64,000 nt of DNA from Actinophytocola algeriensis. Lineage in GTDB: Bacteria > Actinomycetota > Actinomycetes > Mycobacteriales > Pseudonocardiaceae. The notes under the pieces are model-generated. The model was not told where the DNA came from. It ran no database searches and was given only the letters and a program-made list of their open reading frames with translations. The stretch covers positions 62,001 through 126,000 of the forward strand of contig NZ_JACHJQ010000006.1 in assembly GCF_014203735.1 (NCBI RefSeq), read 5' to 3'. Each line of letters opens with the position of its first letter. Positions within the stretch are counted from its first letter, which is position 1. Both the position numbers and the translations under genes were made by a program. This document shows, in pieces, positions 55,843-64,000 of this stretch.

Positions 55843-58023
55843 ATGCCCACCACCGCACCTAGAACCTGCCCCATCTGCGACGCCGTCTGCGGTCTCAAGA
55901 TCACCCTCGACGACGACAACCGCGTCACGTCCGTGAAGGGTGACCAGGACGACCCCTTCTCCAAGGGCTACATCTGCCCGAAGGGCGCGAGCCTCGGCCG
56001 CCTGGACGAGGACCCCGACCGCCTGCGGGTCCCGATGATCCGCGACGGCGACGAGTGGCGGGAGGCCTCCTGGGACGAGGCGTTCCTGGCCGTCGAGCGC
56101 GGCCTCACCGGTGTCATCGAGAAGTACGGCCGGGATGCCGTCGCGGTGTTCTTCGGGAACCCGACCTACCACACGATGGCCGGGTTCCTGTACCGGATCC
56201 CGCTGATCCAGTCGCTCGCCTCCCGCAACGTGTACTCCTCCGGCACGATCGACCACATGCCCAAGCACGTCGCGTGCGGGCACCTCTACGGCGACGCGTT
56301 CGCGATCGCGGTACCCGACGTGGACCGGACCGACTACTTCATGGTCATCGGCGCGAACCCGATGGAGTCACACGGTTCCCTGTTCACCGCGCCCGACATG
56401 CCCGCGCGGCTCAAGGCGTTGCGCAACCGGGGCGGCAAGCTGGTGGTGGTCGACCCGCGCCGCACCCGGACCGCGGCGGTCGCCGACGAGCACCACTTCG
56501 TCCGGCCGGGCACCGACCCGTTCCTGCTGCTCGGGATCGTCCACACGCTGCTCACCGAGAACCTGGCCACGGTCACCATCGACGCCAACGGGCTCGACGA
56601 GCTGCGCGAGGTGGTGCGGGAGTTCACCCCGGAGGTCGCCGAGCGGGTCTGCGGCGTGCCTGCCGAGGACATCGCCCGGCTGGCCCGCGAGCTGGCCGCG
56701 GCGCCGACGGCCGCGGTCTACTCGCGGATGGGCGGCTCGGTCGTGGAGTTCGGGTCGCTGACCCAGTGGCTGGTCGACCTGGTCAACATCCTGACCGGCA
56801 ACCTGGACCGGCCGGGCGGCACCATGTTCACCCGGACCGCGGCGCTCGAGGTGTTCCGCAGCGGGGAGCCGTTCGTGCCGGGTCGCTGGCACAGCCGGGT
56901 CCGTGGCCTGCCGGAGGTGATCGGCGAGCTGCCGACGGCCACGCTGGCCGACGAGATCGAGACCCCGGGCGAGGGCCAGGTCCGTGCGCTGGTGAACATC
57001 GCGGCCAACCAGGTGCTCGCGGCGCCCAACGGGCCGCGGCTGGGCAAGGCGTTCGAGAGCCTGGACTTCATGGTCTGCGTCGACCCGTACCTCAACGAGA
57101 CGACCAGGCACGCCAACGTGATCCTGCCCCCGCCGCGCATCCTGCAGATGCCGCACTACGACTTCCTGCTGCAGATCGTGACGGCGCGCAACTACACCAG
57201 GTTCTCCCCGGCGATCCTGCCGCTGGAGCCGGACCAGCGGTCCGAGGCGGAGATCATGGCCCGGTTGACGCTGATCGCGGCAGGCGCCGGCGCGGCGGCC
57301 GATCCCGCCGGCGTCGACGAGATGTTCATCGGCCAGCTCCTCGGCGGGGCGACCCAGATGCCCGGCTCGCCGGTCGAGGGCATGGACGTGGCCGACCTGC
57401 GGGCCACGATCGAGGGCGACGACGGACCAGAGCAGATCCTGGACACCATGCTCAAGTTCGGCCCGTACGGCCTGTCCCTGGCCAAGCTGAAGGCGAACCC
57501 GAACGGCATCGACCTCGGCCCGCTCGAGCCGCGGCTCAAGGAGCTCGTGTGCACGCCGTCCGGCAAGGTCGAGCTCGCCCCGCCCGCACTGGTCGCCGAC
57601 CTCGAGCGGCTGCGTGCGCGGATGGTCGCCCCGACCCCGGAGGTGGTGCTGATCGGGCGCCGCCAGCTGCGGTCCAACAACAGCTGGCTGCACAACGTCT
57701 CGTCCCTCGTCGGCGGCAGCAACAAGTGCGTCCTGCACGTGAACCCGGCCGACATCGCCAAGTTCGGGTTGGGCGAGCAGGCGGTCGTGCGGTCGGCGGT
57801 GAGCGAGCTGGTCGTCGCCGTCGAGGCGAACGACGCGATCATGCCGGGCGTGGTGAGCCTGCCGCACGGGTGGGGTCACTCCGGCGGCAGGCAGCGGGTC
57901 GCCGAGGACAACGCAGGTGTCAACGCCAACGCGCTGACCGACGAGTCGGTGTTGGACGTCCCATCCGGCAACGCGGTGTTCAACGGCGTTCCGGTCACGA
58001 TCAGCCCTTACGAGGTGGTGTAG
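55843..58023 (+). CDS. Molybdopterin oxidoreductase with N-terminal [4Fe-4S]
   Basis: 726 residues from ATG 55843 with GGAG 5 bases upstream. The [4Fe-4S] motif is C-x2-C-x3-C near residues 7-14 (RTCPICDAVCGLKITLDD) with the fourth Cys in GYICPKGASL. The DMSO-reductase-superfamily core follows: FFGNPTYHTMAGFL, YFMVIGANPMESHG, RLKALRNRGGKLVVVDPRRTRTA, and the C-terminal molydopterin-dinucleotide-binding domain (NNSWLHNVSSLVGG, LPHGWGHSG). There is no Tat signal, so it is cytoplasmic, unlike most relatives. It catalyses an oxygen-atom or two-electron transfer; the metal ligand from protein is not certain. No electron-transfer subunits flank it. Molybdopterin genes are not in the window. Confidence 0.93.
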   Translation: MPTTAPRTCPICDAVCGLKITLDDDNRVTSVKGDQDDPFSKGYICPKGASLGRLDEDPDRLRVPMIRDGDEWREASWDEAFLAVERGLTGVIEKYGRDAVAVFFGNPTYHTMAGFLYRIPLIQSLASRNVYSSGTIDHMPKHVACGHLYGDAFAIAVPDVDRTDYFMVIGANPMESHGSLFTAPDMPARLKALRNRGGKLVVVDPRRTRTAAVADEHHFVRPGTDPFLLLGIVHTLLTENLATVTIDANGLDELREVVREFTPEVAERVCGVPAEDIARLARELAAAPTAAVYSRMGGSVVEFGSLTQWLVDLVNILTGNLDRPGGTMFTRTAALEVFRSGEPFVPGRWHSRVRGLPEVIGELPTATLADEIETPGEGQVRALVNIAANQVLAAPNGPRLGKAFESLDFMVCVDPYLNETTRHANVILPPPRILQMPHYDFLLQIVTARNYTRFSPAILPLEPDQRSEAEIMARLTLIAAGAGAAADPAGVDEMFIGQLLGGATQMPGSPVEGMDVADLRATIEGDDGPEQILDTMLKFGPYGLSLAKLKANPNGIDLGPLEPRLKELVCTPSGKVELAPPALVADLERLRARMVAPTPEVVLIGRRQLRSNNSWLHNVSSLVGGSNKCVLHVNPADIAKFGLGEQAVVRSAVSELVVAVEANDAIMPGVVSLPHGWGHSGGRQRVAEDNAGVNANALTDESVLDVPSGNAVFNGVPVTISPYEVV

Positions 58024-58025
58024 CC

Positions 58026-58199
58026 ATGAGCGGTACCCGGGCCAACGAACCCACTCCGATCACCCAGGCGAACTTCGGCGACGAGGAGCCGGAGCGCTAC
58101 ATCCGGGCGAACCTCGCCAGGGGCATCGTCTGGGCCGACATCCTGGCCGACATCGCGGCCGACGAGCAGGCCCGCCAACAGCTGCGCGACGCCGCTTAG
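58026..58199 (+). CDS. 57-residue acidic protein following the molybdopterin enzyme
   Basis: ATG 58026 lies 2 bases after the molybdopterin gene stop. The peptide, MSGTRANEPTPITQANFGDE and then EEPERYIRANLARGIVW, ends with ADILADIAADEQARQQLRDAA. Net charge is acidic and the C-terminal half is likely one long helix. No metal-ligand motif, signal or membrane segment is present. I do not recognise it. The tight coupling suggests a small subunit or assembly helper of the molybdopterin enzyme. The reading frame is closed on both sides and codon use matches the neighbours. Confidence 0.7.
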   Translation: MSGTRANEPTPITQANFGDEEPERYIRANLARGIVWADILADIAADEQARQQLRDAA

Positions 58200-58220
58200 C
58201 GCGAACGGGAACGGCACGAA

Positions 58221-58259
58221 CGGGCCGGGCCGGTGGGGATTCCCCCGCCGGCCCGGCCG
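58221..58259. terminator. GC-rich hairpin after redox operon
   Basis: Arms CGGGCCGGGCCGGTGGGGA and TCCCCCGCCGGCCCGGCCG pair with about two mismatches around one base, 22 bases after the 57-residue gene. Confidence 0.65.
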
Positions 58260-58279
58260 AACTATGTGGCCTGGGCGTG

Positions 58280-58328
58280 ATGAAGGGGTCCTTCCTCACG
58301 CTGGGTGTGTGAGGAAGGACCCCTTCAT
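58280..58328. terminator. 20-base-arm hairpin built from two repeat cores (copy 3)
   Basis: Arms ATGAAGGGGTCCTTCCTCAC (58280-58299) and its complement (58309-58328) with a 9-base loop. The cores GAAGGGGTCCTTC and GAAGGACCCCTTC start 32 bases apart, as in the other arrays. It sits between convergent operons and probably terminates both. Confidence 0.7.
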
Positions 58329-58349
58329 GACCGGGGCCGGCTCCGCGGG

Positions 58350-59825
58350 TCAGCGGGCCGGGCCTGCCAGGTTCTCCGCCGGACCGGCCGCGCTTTCCGC
58401 GAGCCAGGCCTGGTAGCCAGACACCGAGGGCGAGACCCCCGGGTACTGCTCGCGCAGGGTCTCCCGGTAGCGGTCGACCGACGCGCCGCCGGGCAGGGTC
58501 GCCAGGCCAGGGACGAGCGAGGGCTCGGTGGCCAGCCAGGGCGCGGGACGGACGTCGGCGTCCGGGTTCGCGCGGAGGGTCAGGGAAGCGGCCGTCCAGC
58601 CCGAGACGACGACCAGCGGGCCGGTGCCGGCCGACACGCCGGCCAGCCGGACCTCGAGCCCCAGCCGCGCCGCGGCGTCGCGGACCACGGCGTCGGCCGC
58701 CTGGCCGCGCGGCGAGGCGTCGGCGGCCACGATGAACCACCGGTGCCCCTGCTCGGCGAGGGTCGCCACGATCGCGCGCAGGGAGTCGGCGTCGGCCGGG
58801 GTGAGCGCCTCGTCGGGGCAGGAGCCGGGGTCCGGGGCCGGCCGGGTCCTGGCGATCGCCCGGCCGAGCAGCGCGCTCGCACACTCGGCGCCGTCCGGCC
58901 CGGCGAAACCCGTCGGCGCCGGGGTGGCGGTGCCGGTGTCGACAGCCACCGAGATGGTGCGGCCGCCGTAGCTGACCAGCACCTCGCTCGGCCCCTCCGG
59001 CAGCGTCACCACCGTCCACGCCCCGTTCGCGCCCGGCCGGGGCCAGGCCGGGGTGAGCTCGGCCCCGCTCGTGCCGACCAGGGCGCCGGTGCCGCTCACG
59101 CGCACCAGGTTGTTGCCGGGCCGGTTGGGCACCACGAGGACCTCGATCGGGTCGTCGTCGGTGTCGTACTCGGCGGCGACGATCACCCCGGGCACCGGCG
59201 CGGCGGGACGCAGCACCATGGCCTGCCCCACGCCGGCGATGAGCACCATGGCCAGCGCCCCGGCACCGAGCCGCACGCTCACGGTGGTGGCCGCGCGCCT
59301 GGGGCGGGACACCACGAACCAGGCCATCGCCACGAGCGCCAGCACCACACCGGTGTGCAGCATGGTCGCGGCGCGCGCGGGTCCGGCGCCGGTGAGCCAG
59401 GCCTGCGCGAACTGCTGGGCGGCGAGGGCGGCGGCAGGCCAGAACACCCAGGGCGCCATGCGCCGCGCCCGGTCGACGGTGGGGGCGAACCGCTCGTCGC
59501 GCGAGAGCACGAGGTACAGGGGGACGGCGAGCAGCGCGAACAGCACCGGCGCCCACCGCTCAGACAGGTTCAACCCGCCGGACAGCAGCAGCTCCAGGGT
59601 GGCCGCCACGCCCGCGGTGGCGACCACGGCGGCCAGCGACCGGCGGCCGGGCTCGGCGAGGAAACCCCGCAGCACGGCGAACGCCGCGACGGCGGGAACC
59701 GCGACGAGCAGCGCGACCCGCAGGAAGGTCGGGCCGACGCTCACCCCGACGGTGAGTTCGTGACCGTGCCCGCCGCCCTGCGCGAGCAGGACGACGGGCG
59801 TGGTGGCGGTCAACACGTCAGACAC
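58350..59825 (-). CDS. Multi-pass membrane protein with large C-terminal domain
   Basis: 491 residues from GTG 59825. Five or six hydrophobic segments lie in residues about 8-180 (LRVALLVAVPAVAAFAVLRGFL, SLAAVVATAGVAATLELLLSGGL, WAPVLFALLAVPLYLVL, MLHTGVVLALVAMAWFVV, AGALAMVLIAGVGQAMVL). A soluble domain of about 300 residues follows, with two parts: a beta domain (PIEVLVVPNRPGNNLVRVSG) and an alpha/beta domain with TPADADSLRAIVATLAEQGHRWFIVAADASPRGQAADAVVRDAAARLG. An N-terminal HGHE near residue 20 could bind metal. It overlaps the upstream membrane gene by 8 bases. I recall similar proteins annotated as natural-product accessory proteins, function unknown. Confidence 0.8.
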   Translation of the reverse strand: MSDVLTATTPVVLLAQGGGHGHELTVGVSVGPTFLRVALLVAVPAVAAFAVLRGFLAEPGRRSLAAVVATAGVAATLELLLSGGLNLSERWAPVLFALLAVPLYLVLSRDERFAPTVDRARRMAPWVFWPAAALAAQQFAQAWLTGAGPARAATMLHTGVVLALVAMAWFVVSRPRRAATTVSVRLGAGALAMVLIAGVGQAMVLRPAAPVPGVIVAAEYDTDDDPIEVLVVPNRPGNNLVRVSGTGALVGTSGAELTPAWPRPGANGAWTVVTLPEGPSEVLVSYGGRTISVAVDTGTATPAPTGFAGPDGAECASALLGRAIARTRPAPDPGSCPDEALTPADADSLRAIVATLAEQGHRWFIVAADASPRGQAADAVVRDAAARLGLEVRLAGVSAGTGPLVVVSGWTAASLTLRANPDADVRPAPWLATEPSLVPGLATLPGGASVDRYRETLREQYPGVSPSVSGYQAWLAESAAGPAENLAGPAR

Positions 59826-60390
59826 CGGCCCCGACGGGTACCCGTGCGCACGAGCACTCCATCAGCTTGGCCTCGGCCGGTCGGGGCCGCCGGTGGTGGA
59901 CCATCGCCACCACCATCGGGATGAACACGATGGCGTTGTAGAACAGGTGCAGCTCCACCCGGGGGAACGCGAGCTGGACGATGCTCGTCGGCACCTTGGC
60001 ACCCAGGAGGTTCGCGCCGGACAGTGCCTGCAGGAGCAGCAGGAGGTGTTCGAAGTGGTGCCACACCTGGATCCACATGGCGGCGTTCCACCACGTGCGG
60101 GAGCGGCCGACGAACCCGTGCCGCAGCATCACGAAACCCACGAGCATGGCGATGGCGAACCCGTAGTGCAGCCACTCGGACTTGACCAGCCACGGGAAGT
60201 AGAGCCCCAGGACCCCGCCCGCCTCGGGTCGCGGCCAGCCCAGAGCATAGATCTGGACCGCCTGGGTGATGTGCTCGACCCAGTGCGCCACCACGACGAA
60301 CAGGAAGACCATCAACGCGGCCTTGTGGTAGCGGGTGTTGAGTAGGCCGTACCGGCCCGTCCACCGCTTCGCGCCGGTAGCTGTGACCAT
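59818..60390 (-). CDS. His-rich integral membrane protein
   Basis: 190 residues, four or five membrane helices. His clusters lie near membrane faces: VAHWVEHITQAVQIY, EWLHYGFAIAML, MWIQVWHHFEHLLLLLQ and VELHLFYNAIVF. H-x3-E-H and H-H-x-x-E-H recall metal-binding membrane oxidases or desaturases, though the exact eight-His set of fatty acid desaturases is not present. The C-terminus ends with a Cys pair (MECSCARVPVG). It could be a di-iron or copper membrane oxygenase, or a membrane partner for the larger protein encoded next. The two overlap and are co-expressed. Function is unknown; the His pattern is the only clue. Confidence 0.75.
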   Translation of the reverse strand: MVTATGAKRWTGRYGLLNTRYHKAALMVFLFVVVAHWVEHITQAVQIYALGWPRPEAGGVLGLYFPWLVKSEWLHYGFAIAMLVGFVMLRHGFVGRSRTWWNAAMWIQVWHHFEHLLLLLQALSGANLLGAKVPTSIVQLAFPRVELHLFYNAIVFIPMVVAMVHHRRPRPAEAKLMECSCARVPVGAGV

Positions 60391-60496
60391 GTCCCACTTC
60401 CTTACCGCAAAAGGGATTGTGACCTTCCCACAGCGGTGGCGGGCCGGGCCAGCGTCGCAGCTGACCGGCCCGCCACCGCTGGGAGCCGTTGTCGTG

Positions 60497-61306
60497 TCAG
60501 GCAGGCACCTTCGGCGCGGGCAGCCTGGGCAGCTGGAACATCCGGACGAACCGGTGCAGGTGGACGGTGTCGCCCGTGACGCCGACCTTGCCGGAGGCCA
60601 GGACCTCGTCCGCGGTCACCTCGCCGTTCATCAGCGGGAGGAGCGCGAAACCGAAGTCCAGCACGGCGTCCGCGCCGGGGAGCGGGCCCGCGCCGACCTC
60701 GAGCCGGCCGTCCGCGATCCGGATGTTGAGCACGTGGGAGCCGATGTGCACCTCGTAGCACACCGGCGGCCCGTCGGCCTTGTCGGGGAGGAACGTCGCC
60801 TTCAGCGCGACCATGAGGGAGGAGTCGGTGACGATGTCGTCGGGGCGCGGTGTGGCGAGGGCCGCGGCACCCCACCGGCCGAAGGCCAGCAGGGCGTCCT
60901 CGGCGGCCAGGCCGTACGGGGTCAGCTCGTAGCGCGTTTGGTCGCCCTCGCCCGCACCTTCGCCCTGGTCGACGACCTGGACGATCCCGCAGTAGGCCAT
61001 CTCCTTGAGCCGGCGGTGCAGCACCTCCGACGACATCCGGGGCAGGCCCTCGGCCAGCTCAGCGACGGTCTTCGACCCGACGAGCAGGTCACGGACGATC
61101 AGGAAGCCCCACCGCTCCGCCACCATCTCCGCGGCCTGGGACAGGCCGCAGTACTGGCCGTAGGTGTCCCGTACCGCGCTCTGCAGGTCGGCCAGCACGC
61201 CCTCGACGTGCATGGGGTCCGTCCCGGTGGTGGTGAACGTGAAGGAGTCGCTGGTAATCATCAGGCGGTCGCGATCGACGACCACTTTCCAGGACGATTC
61301 GGTCAT
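60497..61306 (-). CDS. HxlR-family regulator with SCP2-like domain
   Basis: 269 residues from ATG 61306. A winged-helix domain of the HxlR type is central: VAERWGFLIVRDLLVGSKTVAELAEGLPRMSSEVLHRRLKEMAYCGIVQVVD, ending RYELTPYGLAAEDALLAFGRW. The N-terminal 60 residues are extra and beta-rich. The C-terminal 100 residues resemble the SCP2 sterol-carrier fold (CYEVHIGSHVLNIRIADGRLEVGAGPLPGADAVLDFGFALLPLMNGEVTADEVLASGKVGVTGD), a hydrophobic-ligand sensor. The combination suggests a repressor that binds a lipophilic metabolite. It is upstream of the two membrane genes in the same direction, 107 bases away, and may control them. It is the last cluster-like gene on the right. Confidence 0.9.
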   Translation of the reverse strand: MTESSWKVVVDRDRLMITSDSFTFTTTGTDPMHVEGVLADLQSAVRDTYGQYCGLSQAAEMVAERWGFLIVRDLLVGSKTVAELAEGLPRMSSEVLHRRLKEMAYCGIVQVVDQGEGAGEGDQTRYELTPYGLAAEDALLAFGRWGAAALATPRPDDIVTDSSLMVALKATFLPDKADGPPVCYEVHIGSHVLNIRIADGRLEVGAGPLPGADAVLDFGFALLPLMNGEVTADEVLASGKVGVTGDTVHLHRFVRMFQLPRLPAPKVPA

Positions 61307-62188
61307 GGCCCAGCGTCCAATCTCTTCCCGCTCACTGTGCGGTTCCCGGGGACTGCCCCGGTGCCCCGCGTCAAGTGACCGACGGTCGGTACGTGTTGTC
61401 TCATCCTGCTGGCGTCGCCACCTGGCCCGCATCTCCCGACGTGCGCACAACGCCCGCCCCACGGGACCGCGCAAACCGCTCATCACAGGAATTAGACGAG
61501 AATTCCCCGTCCGAATATCGTTTCAGCTCGGCCATTCACTTTCAACCCGCCAACGGGAAACAGAAGTTTTCAGATAGCGGATTTCCGCCATGATTCCGCG
61601 GACCGGCTTCACGACCCGGCCCGGGCGCGACGCGTCGCCGACGGGTGACCGGCTAGTGCCGACCTGGACCGACGCCGAACCGGACAGGTGGCTTCGATGT
61701 GCCTGCCGAGTATCCGGGGAGACGGCGCACCGACGGGACGGCGCAGTGGCCGCGGCCGAGCGGTCGCCACGTCGGGGCCGCCGTTCGGCGCGAGAACGGG
61801 GGAGAGCGCCCTGCCGCCGGACCCGCGACGACCTTCCACTCGCCCCTCATTTCACGTTCGAATCAGCCAACGACTCGCCGAAGATGATCAATTGCCCAAT
61901 GCCGCAGGGTTTACAATAGGCCCCGTCGCCCGGTCCGGGGCAAGCAAAAACGTACAAACGCGAAGTCGAATAAGCCATTCGCACTATTCCCATGCGAATG
62001 TCGGCGCTTTATGCGGGCCTTGAGCGAGGCCCGGACCCCCCTCGAGTCGCCCCTCGACGGCGGGGACGTGGAGCCCGGCGGCACCCGGCAGCAGGTCGTG
62101 CCGGTGACATTTGCCGTCGACGCGAACCAGGTCACCCCGGTCGAGGACCGCCGCGGCGGGTGCGCGACCGGCCTGGTAGGAACGAGCC
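61307..62188. other. Long intergenic region at the right cluster edge
   Basis: 882 bases between the HxlR gene and the pseudouridine synthase. Several open frames exist (to 110 residues) but none has a ribosome site plus recognisable protein. GC content falls around 61480-61600 and 61850-61990. No attachment site, tRNA, palindrome array or IS end was seen. It probably marks the boundary of the cluster. Confidence 0.45.
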
Positions 62189-63100
62189 GTGCGCCGTTCC
62201 GCCCCGTCTCCCCTGCCGCAACGCGGCGGGCTCGACGCCGCGCGGCTGCGGCTCCCGGAGGACGGCGAGTGGCCGACGGTCCGGGCCTACCTGGTCGACC
62301 GGCTGCCGAGGGTCGACCCGGCCCGCATCGACGCGATGCTCGCCGACGGCCGCTTCGTCGGCCGGGACGGTCCGTTCGCGCCCGGTTCCCCGTACGAGCC
62401 GGGTTCGTTCGTGTGGTTCCACCGCGACCTGCCCGACGAGGTCCCGGTGCCCTTCGAGGTGGGCGTCGTGTACCGGGACGAGCACATCGTGGTCGCCGAC
62501 AAGCCACACTTCCTGTCGACCATCCCCCGCGGCCAGCACATCGCCGAGACCGCGCTGGTGCGGCTGCGGACGCGGTTGGACCTCCCGTACCTGTCGCCTG
62601 CGCACCGGCTGGACCGCCCGACGGCCGGGCTGGTGCTGTTCGTGGTGCGCCCTGAGCTGCGCGGCAAGTACCAGACGATGTTCCGGGACCGCCTCGTCCA
62701 CAAGGAGTACGAGGCGATCGCCCCGACCCGGCCCGAGCTGGCACTGCCGACCGTGGTGCGCAGCCGCATCGTCAAGGAACGCGGGGTGATCACCGCGCAG
62801 GAGGTCCCCGGCGAGCCGAACGCGGAGACCCGGGTGGAACTCCAGGCGGCCCGCGACGGCCTTGGCCGCTACCGCCTCCTCCCGGCCACGGGCCGCACCC
62901 ACCAGCTGCGGCTCCACATGTGCGGCCTGGGCGTCCCCATCCTCGGTGACCCGTTCTACCCGGTCCTGGAGGACCGTCCCCTGGACGACTTCACCCGACC
63001 GCTGCAGCTGCTGGCGAAGGTCCTGTCGTTCGACGACCCGGTGACCGGCGAACCCCGCCGCTTCGAGAGCCGCCTGCGCCTGGCTCTGCACGTGTCCTGA
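62189..63100 (+). CDS. RluA-family pseudouridine synthase
   Basis: 303 residues from GTG 62189. An N-terminal S4-like segment (LPRVDPARIDAMLADGRFVGRDGPFAPGSPYEPGSFVWFHRDLPDE) is followed by the RluA catalytic domain: VVYRDEHIVVADKPHFLSTIPRG, the active-site HRLDRPTAGLVLFV with the catalytic Asp, and the C-terminal TGRTHQLRLHMCGLGVPILGDPFYP. It converts uridine to pseudouridine in rRNA or tRNA. It has no evident connection to the biosynthetic cluster and probably marks the flanking core genome. Which RNA site it modifies cannot be told. Confidence 0.92.
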   Translation: MRRSAPSPLPQRGGLDAARLRLPEDGEWPTVRAYLVDRLPRVDPARIDAMLADGRFVGRDGPFAPGSPYEPGSFVWFHRDLPDEVPVPFEVGVVYRDEHIVVADKPHFLSTIPRGQHIAETALVRLRTRLDLPYLSPAHRLDRPTAGLVLFVVRPELRGKYQTMFRDRLVHKEYEAIAPTRPELALPTVVRSRIVKERGVITAQEVPGEPNAETRVELQAARDGLGRYRLLPATGRTHQLRLHMCGLGVPILGDPFYPVLEDRPLDDFTRPLQLLAKVLSFDDPVTGEPRRFESRLRLALHVS

Positions 63101-63163
63101 AGACGCTTCAGGGCGTTGAGCACGTTCAGCGCAACGAAGGGGTCCTTCTGCCGTGAAAGGCCT
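63096..63163. repeat. Palindrome array (copy 4)
   Basis: CCTGAAGACGCTTCAGG (63096-63112) overlaps the end of the pseudouridine synthase gene, then GAAGGGGTCCTTC starts at 63136 and a half-core GAAAGGCCT at 63155. The same family as the arrays at 13.5, 51.6 and 58.3 kb. Confidence 0.65.
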
Positions 63164-63270
63164 GTGCCCACGCACCACGACGGTGCCGCAAGAAATCTTC
63201 GCCACCCTGTCCATTCCCAGCTCCCTGGTTCGACGTACCCGTGAACGAACCGCGTGAAGGGGAGAAGGAC

Positions 63271-64000
63271 ATGAAACGACTGCGCACGCTCGTCGCGGTG
63301 GCGGCCGTCGCCGCCGGGCTGGTGAGCGGACCGGCCACCGCGACCGCGACCGCGACCACGACCGCGGGGCCGGGGCCGGGGCGGCACACCTACACCGGCA
63401 GCATCGACGGCGCGGAGTACCGCGTCGAGACGCCCGCGCGGTGGAACGGCACGCTGATCCTGTTCAGCCACGGGTACATCCCGGACATGCCGGGGTTCCC
63501 GCCGGGCATCACGCTCGCCCACCGCGCCGAGACCGAGCAGTGGCTGCTCGACCACGGTTACGCGCTGGCGGGCTCCGACTACAAGGGCCGCTTCGGCATG
63601 CTGGTCGAGGAGGCGCTCACCGACCAGATGGCGCTGCTCGACTGGTTCGAGGACACGGTCGGCGAACCACGGCGCACCGTGTCGAGCGGGTTCTCGATGG
63701 GCGGCGGCATCGCGACCCATCTCGCCGAGCTGCACCCGGACCGGTTCGACGGCGTCCTGGCCATCGGTTCGCTGCAGGACATGCCGGCGAACCTGAACCG
63801 CGGGCTGGACGTCACGTTCGCGGTCCGCACACTGCTGACCGACGACCAGCGGCTCGAGCTGGTCAAGGCGACCGATCCGGTGCACAGCGTGCAGGTGCTG
63901 CAGCAGGGCGTGCAGCAGGCGCTGACCACGCCGGAGGGCAGGGCGAAGCTGGCGCTGATCGGCGCCGTCGGCCAGTTGCCGCGCTGGGCGACCGCGCACA
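63271..64000 (+). CDS. Secreted alpha/beta hydrolase-like protein (runs off right edge)
   Basis: 243 codons in the window, ATG with AAGGGGAGAAGG upstream. The first 30 residues (MKRLRTLVAVAAVAAGLVSG then Ala-Thr repeats) form a Sec signal peptide, with cleavage likely after ATATA. The mature part begins with an alpha/beta hydrolase pattern: GTLILFSHGYIPDMPGFPPG, then the nucleophile elbow SSGFSMGGGIATHLAELHPDRFDGVLAIGS with Ser in GFSMGG. The Asp/His members of the triad are beyond the edge. It is an exported esterase or peptidase of unknown substrate, outside the biosynthetic cluster. The protein is cut at 64000. Confidence 0.85.
   Translation, partial: MKRLRTLVAVAAVAAGLVSGPATATATATTTAGPGPGRHTYTGSIDGAEYRVETPARWNGTLILFSHGYIPDMPGFPPGITLAHRAETEQWLLDHGYALAGSDYKGRFGMLVEEALTDQMALLDWFEDTVGEPRRTVSSGFSMGGGIATHLAELHPDRFDGVLAIGSLQDMPANLNRGLDVTFAVRTLLTDDQRLELVKATDPVHSVQVLQQGVQQALTTPEGRAKLALIGAVGQLPRWATAH

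Noticed and set aside
61307-62188. Attachment site or tRNA at the cluster boundary
   Set aside because: No cloverleaf, no direct repeat with the left part of the window and no integrase gene were found by eye.

Overview
The window is high-GC DNA (roughly 70%) with many GTG starts, GTGA/ATGA start-stop overlaps, two mycothiol-type DinB proteins and GC-rich intergenic palindromes. This indicates an actinomycete. A Pseudonocardiaceae host such as Amycolatopsis is my guess, resting only on the style of the dispersed palindromes. Nearly everything from position 1 to about 61.3 kb looks like one large natural-product gene cluster. Ordinary genes (an RluA-type pseudouridine synthase and a secreted hydrolase) begin at about 62.2 kb. 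No rRNA or tRNA gene and no insertion sequence was seen.

Region 1 (1-21.5 kb) carries enediyne-type accessory genes: an oxidoreductase block (FAD monooxygenase, GMC oxidoreductase, gluconate-dehydrogenase-subunit-3-like partner), AraC and SARP regulators, a DUF1702 protein, a hotdog thioesterase of the E10 type, an E6-type flavin reductase, a SgcJ-like NTF2-fold protein, an acyl-CoA-dehydrogenase-fold monooxygenase, a methyltransferase, a multicopper oxidase and a BBE-like flavoenzyme. AroH chorismate mutase and a DAHP synthase probably raise flux to tyrosine. The enediyne PKS itself is not in the window.

Region 2 (21.5-40.1 kb) is the most unusual part. A tight seven-gene operon encodes a free-standing adenylation enzyme, a carrier protein, an ectoine-synthase-like cupin, an acyl-CoA/prolyl-PCP-dehydrogenase-like flavoenzyme, a transglutaminase-like protein, a cystathionine-gamma-synthase-fold PLP enzyme and a BBE-like oxidase. 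It is flanked by FemX/BioF2-type GNATs, an ATP-grasp-like protein and two exporters. Next to it lies a complete methionine salvage operon (mtnA, mtnB, mtnD, mtnC, aminotransferase, MTA phosphorylase). My main inference is that the PLP enzyme uses SAM as a C4 amino-acid donor and releases methylthioadenosine, which the salvage operon returns to methionine, while the cupin and flavoenzyme shape a carrier-bound nitrogen heterocycle.

Region 3 (40.1-61.3 kb) contains a beta-tyrosine module (MIO tyrosine aminomutase, free-standing condensation enzyme, carrier protein, phytanoyl-CoA-type dioxygenase) like that of C-1027-type enediynes. Around it are a P450, a TylF-type methyltransferase, a second group D monooxygenase, a signal-less solute-binding protein, an SDR, an epoxidase-like flavoenzyme, a molybdopterin oxidoreductase with a 57-residue partner, two membrane proteins and an HxlR regulator. 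Convergent operons are separated by long perfect hairpins. A family of palindromes spaced 30-33 nt apart fills four intergenic gaps.
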